In this document: positions 63,941-64,000 of the stretch, piece after piece
How the letters are laid out: each line of letters starts with the position of its first letter
Numbering within the stretch: the first letter of the stretch is position 1
NCBI GenBank assembly: GCA_964343805.1
Contig: CAYFLR010000025.1
Coordinates: 14,846-78,845, forward strand
Direction of reading: 5' to 3'
DNA length: 64,000 nucleotides
Source: CAYFLR01 sp964343805
GTDB lineage: Bacteria > Bdellovibrionota_B > Oligoflexia > CAYFLR01
Program-made: the position numbers and the translations under genes
Notes under the pieces: generated by a model
Seen by the model: only the letters and a program-made list of their open reading frames with translations
Told to the model about the DNA's origin: nothing
The model's database searches: none

Positions 63941-64000
63941 GCGGCGATCCGTCGGGCGGCGATCCGTCGGGCGGCGTTCCGTCGGGCGGCGTTCCGTCGG
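63941..64000. repeat. GC-rich 15-bp tandem repeat at window edge
   Basis: Four units of GCGGCG(A/T)TCCGTCGG run from 63941 to the right edge; the first two have A, the last two T. The stretch is far more GC-rich than its surroundings and probably continues outside the window. A related 14-mer is at 37921. The 63822-63940 stretch before it shows no gene. Confidence 0.9.

Overview
The window is a 64 kb stretch of an AT-rich Gram-negative chromosome. It looks like a scaffold from a draft or metagenome assembly, because it has three runs of N at 4248-4301, 37496-37505 and 55807-55816. Many products are predicted lipoproteins or carry signal peptides, and there is one predicted outer-membrane barrel. 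A TIGR02147-type regulator and tandem secreted paralogues with a GNGGD..VC-like N-terminal motif suggest Bdellovibrionota (the Bdellovibrio/Bacteriovorax/Oligoflexus side). That placement is inference from family content. No rRNA, tRNA, CRISPR array, integrase or transposase was seen.

Sulfur block, 1.4-12.1 kb: a PAS-LuxR regulator and two tiny membrane proteins on the + strand face a ten-gene minus-strand operon of about 8.8 kb. In transcription order the operon encodes a coiled-coil protein, DsrM-like and DsrK-like subunits, a lone receiver, a Tat-exported molybdopterin subunit (Psr/Phs type), its four-cluster ferredoxin subunit, an NrfD/PsrC-type membrane subunit, two YeeE/YedE sulfur permease halves and a rhodanese-like protein. 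The rhodanese lacks its catalytic Cys but ends in Gly-Gly-Cys. A 35-bp sequence is duplicated before the two small genes, and an 11-bp core of it recurs before the operon. The likely role is reduction or handling of polysulfide, thiosulfate or a related compound.

Signalling block, 12.2-20.9 kb: a zinc-protease-like lipoprotein, a 7TMR-DISM kinase/receiver/SpoIIE fusion, a Cache-PAS coiled-coil sensor without an output domain, and a kinase-fold protein fused to a receiver.

Surface-protein block, 21-42 kb: a frameshifted lipoprotein with (SPKV)5, fibronectin and RCC1-like repeats; a regulator-led operon for three exported proteins; a 1279-residue lipoprotein with a kinase-like core; a trypsin-like lipoprotein with a GNDITDVG repeat; a TPR/winged-helix regulator split by an in-frame TAG; an ammonium-transporter/histidine-kinase fusion; and an (SPKA) lipoprotein.

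Persulfide and redox block, 42.3-48.7 kb: a GNAT enzyme; a MarR operon with a QueG/RdhA-like iron-sulfur protein and a DUF3179 protein; and a persulfide dioxygenase-rhodanese fusion followed by a PocR hybrid kinase. A box in the MarR promoter also lies before the dioxygenase.

Right part, 48.7-64 kb: an NHL-repeat remnant; a fibrinogen-domain protein with a third SPKA lipoprotein; two large membrane glycosyltransferase-like genes; a CarH/LitR-like B12 photoreceptor followed by a SpoIIE phosphatase and diverging from a barrel protein and a conserved small protein; two exported hydrolase-like proteins; and a GC-rich 15-bp tandem repeat running off the right edge. Disruptions at about 24.06, 36.75, 48.9 and 52.75 kb may be real or assembly errors.
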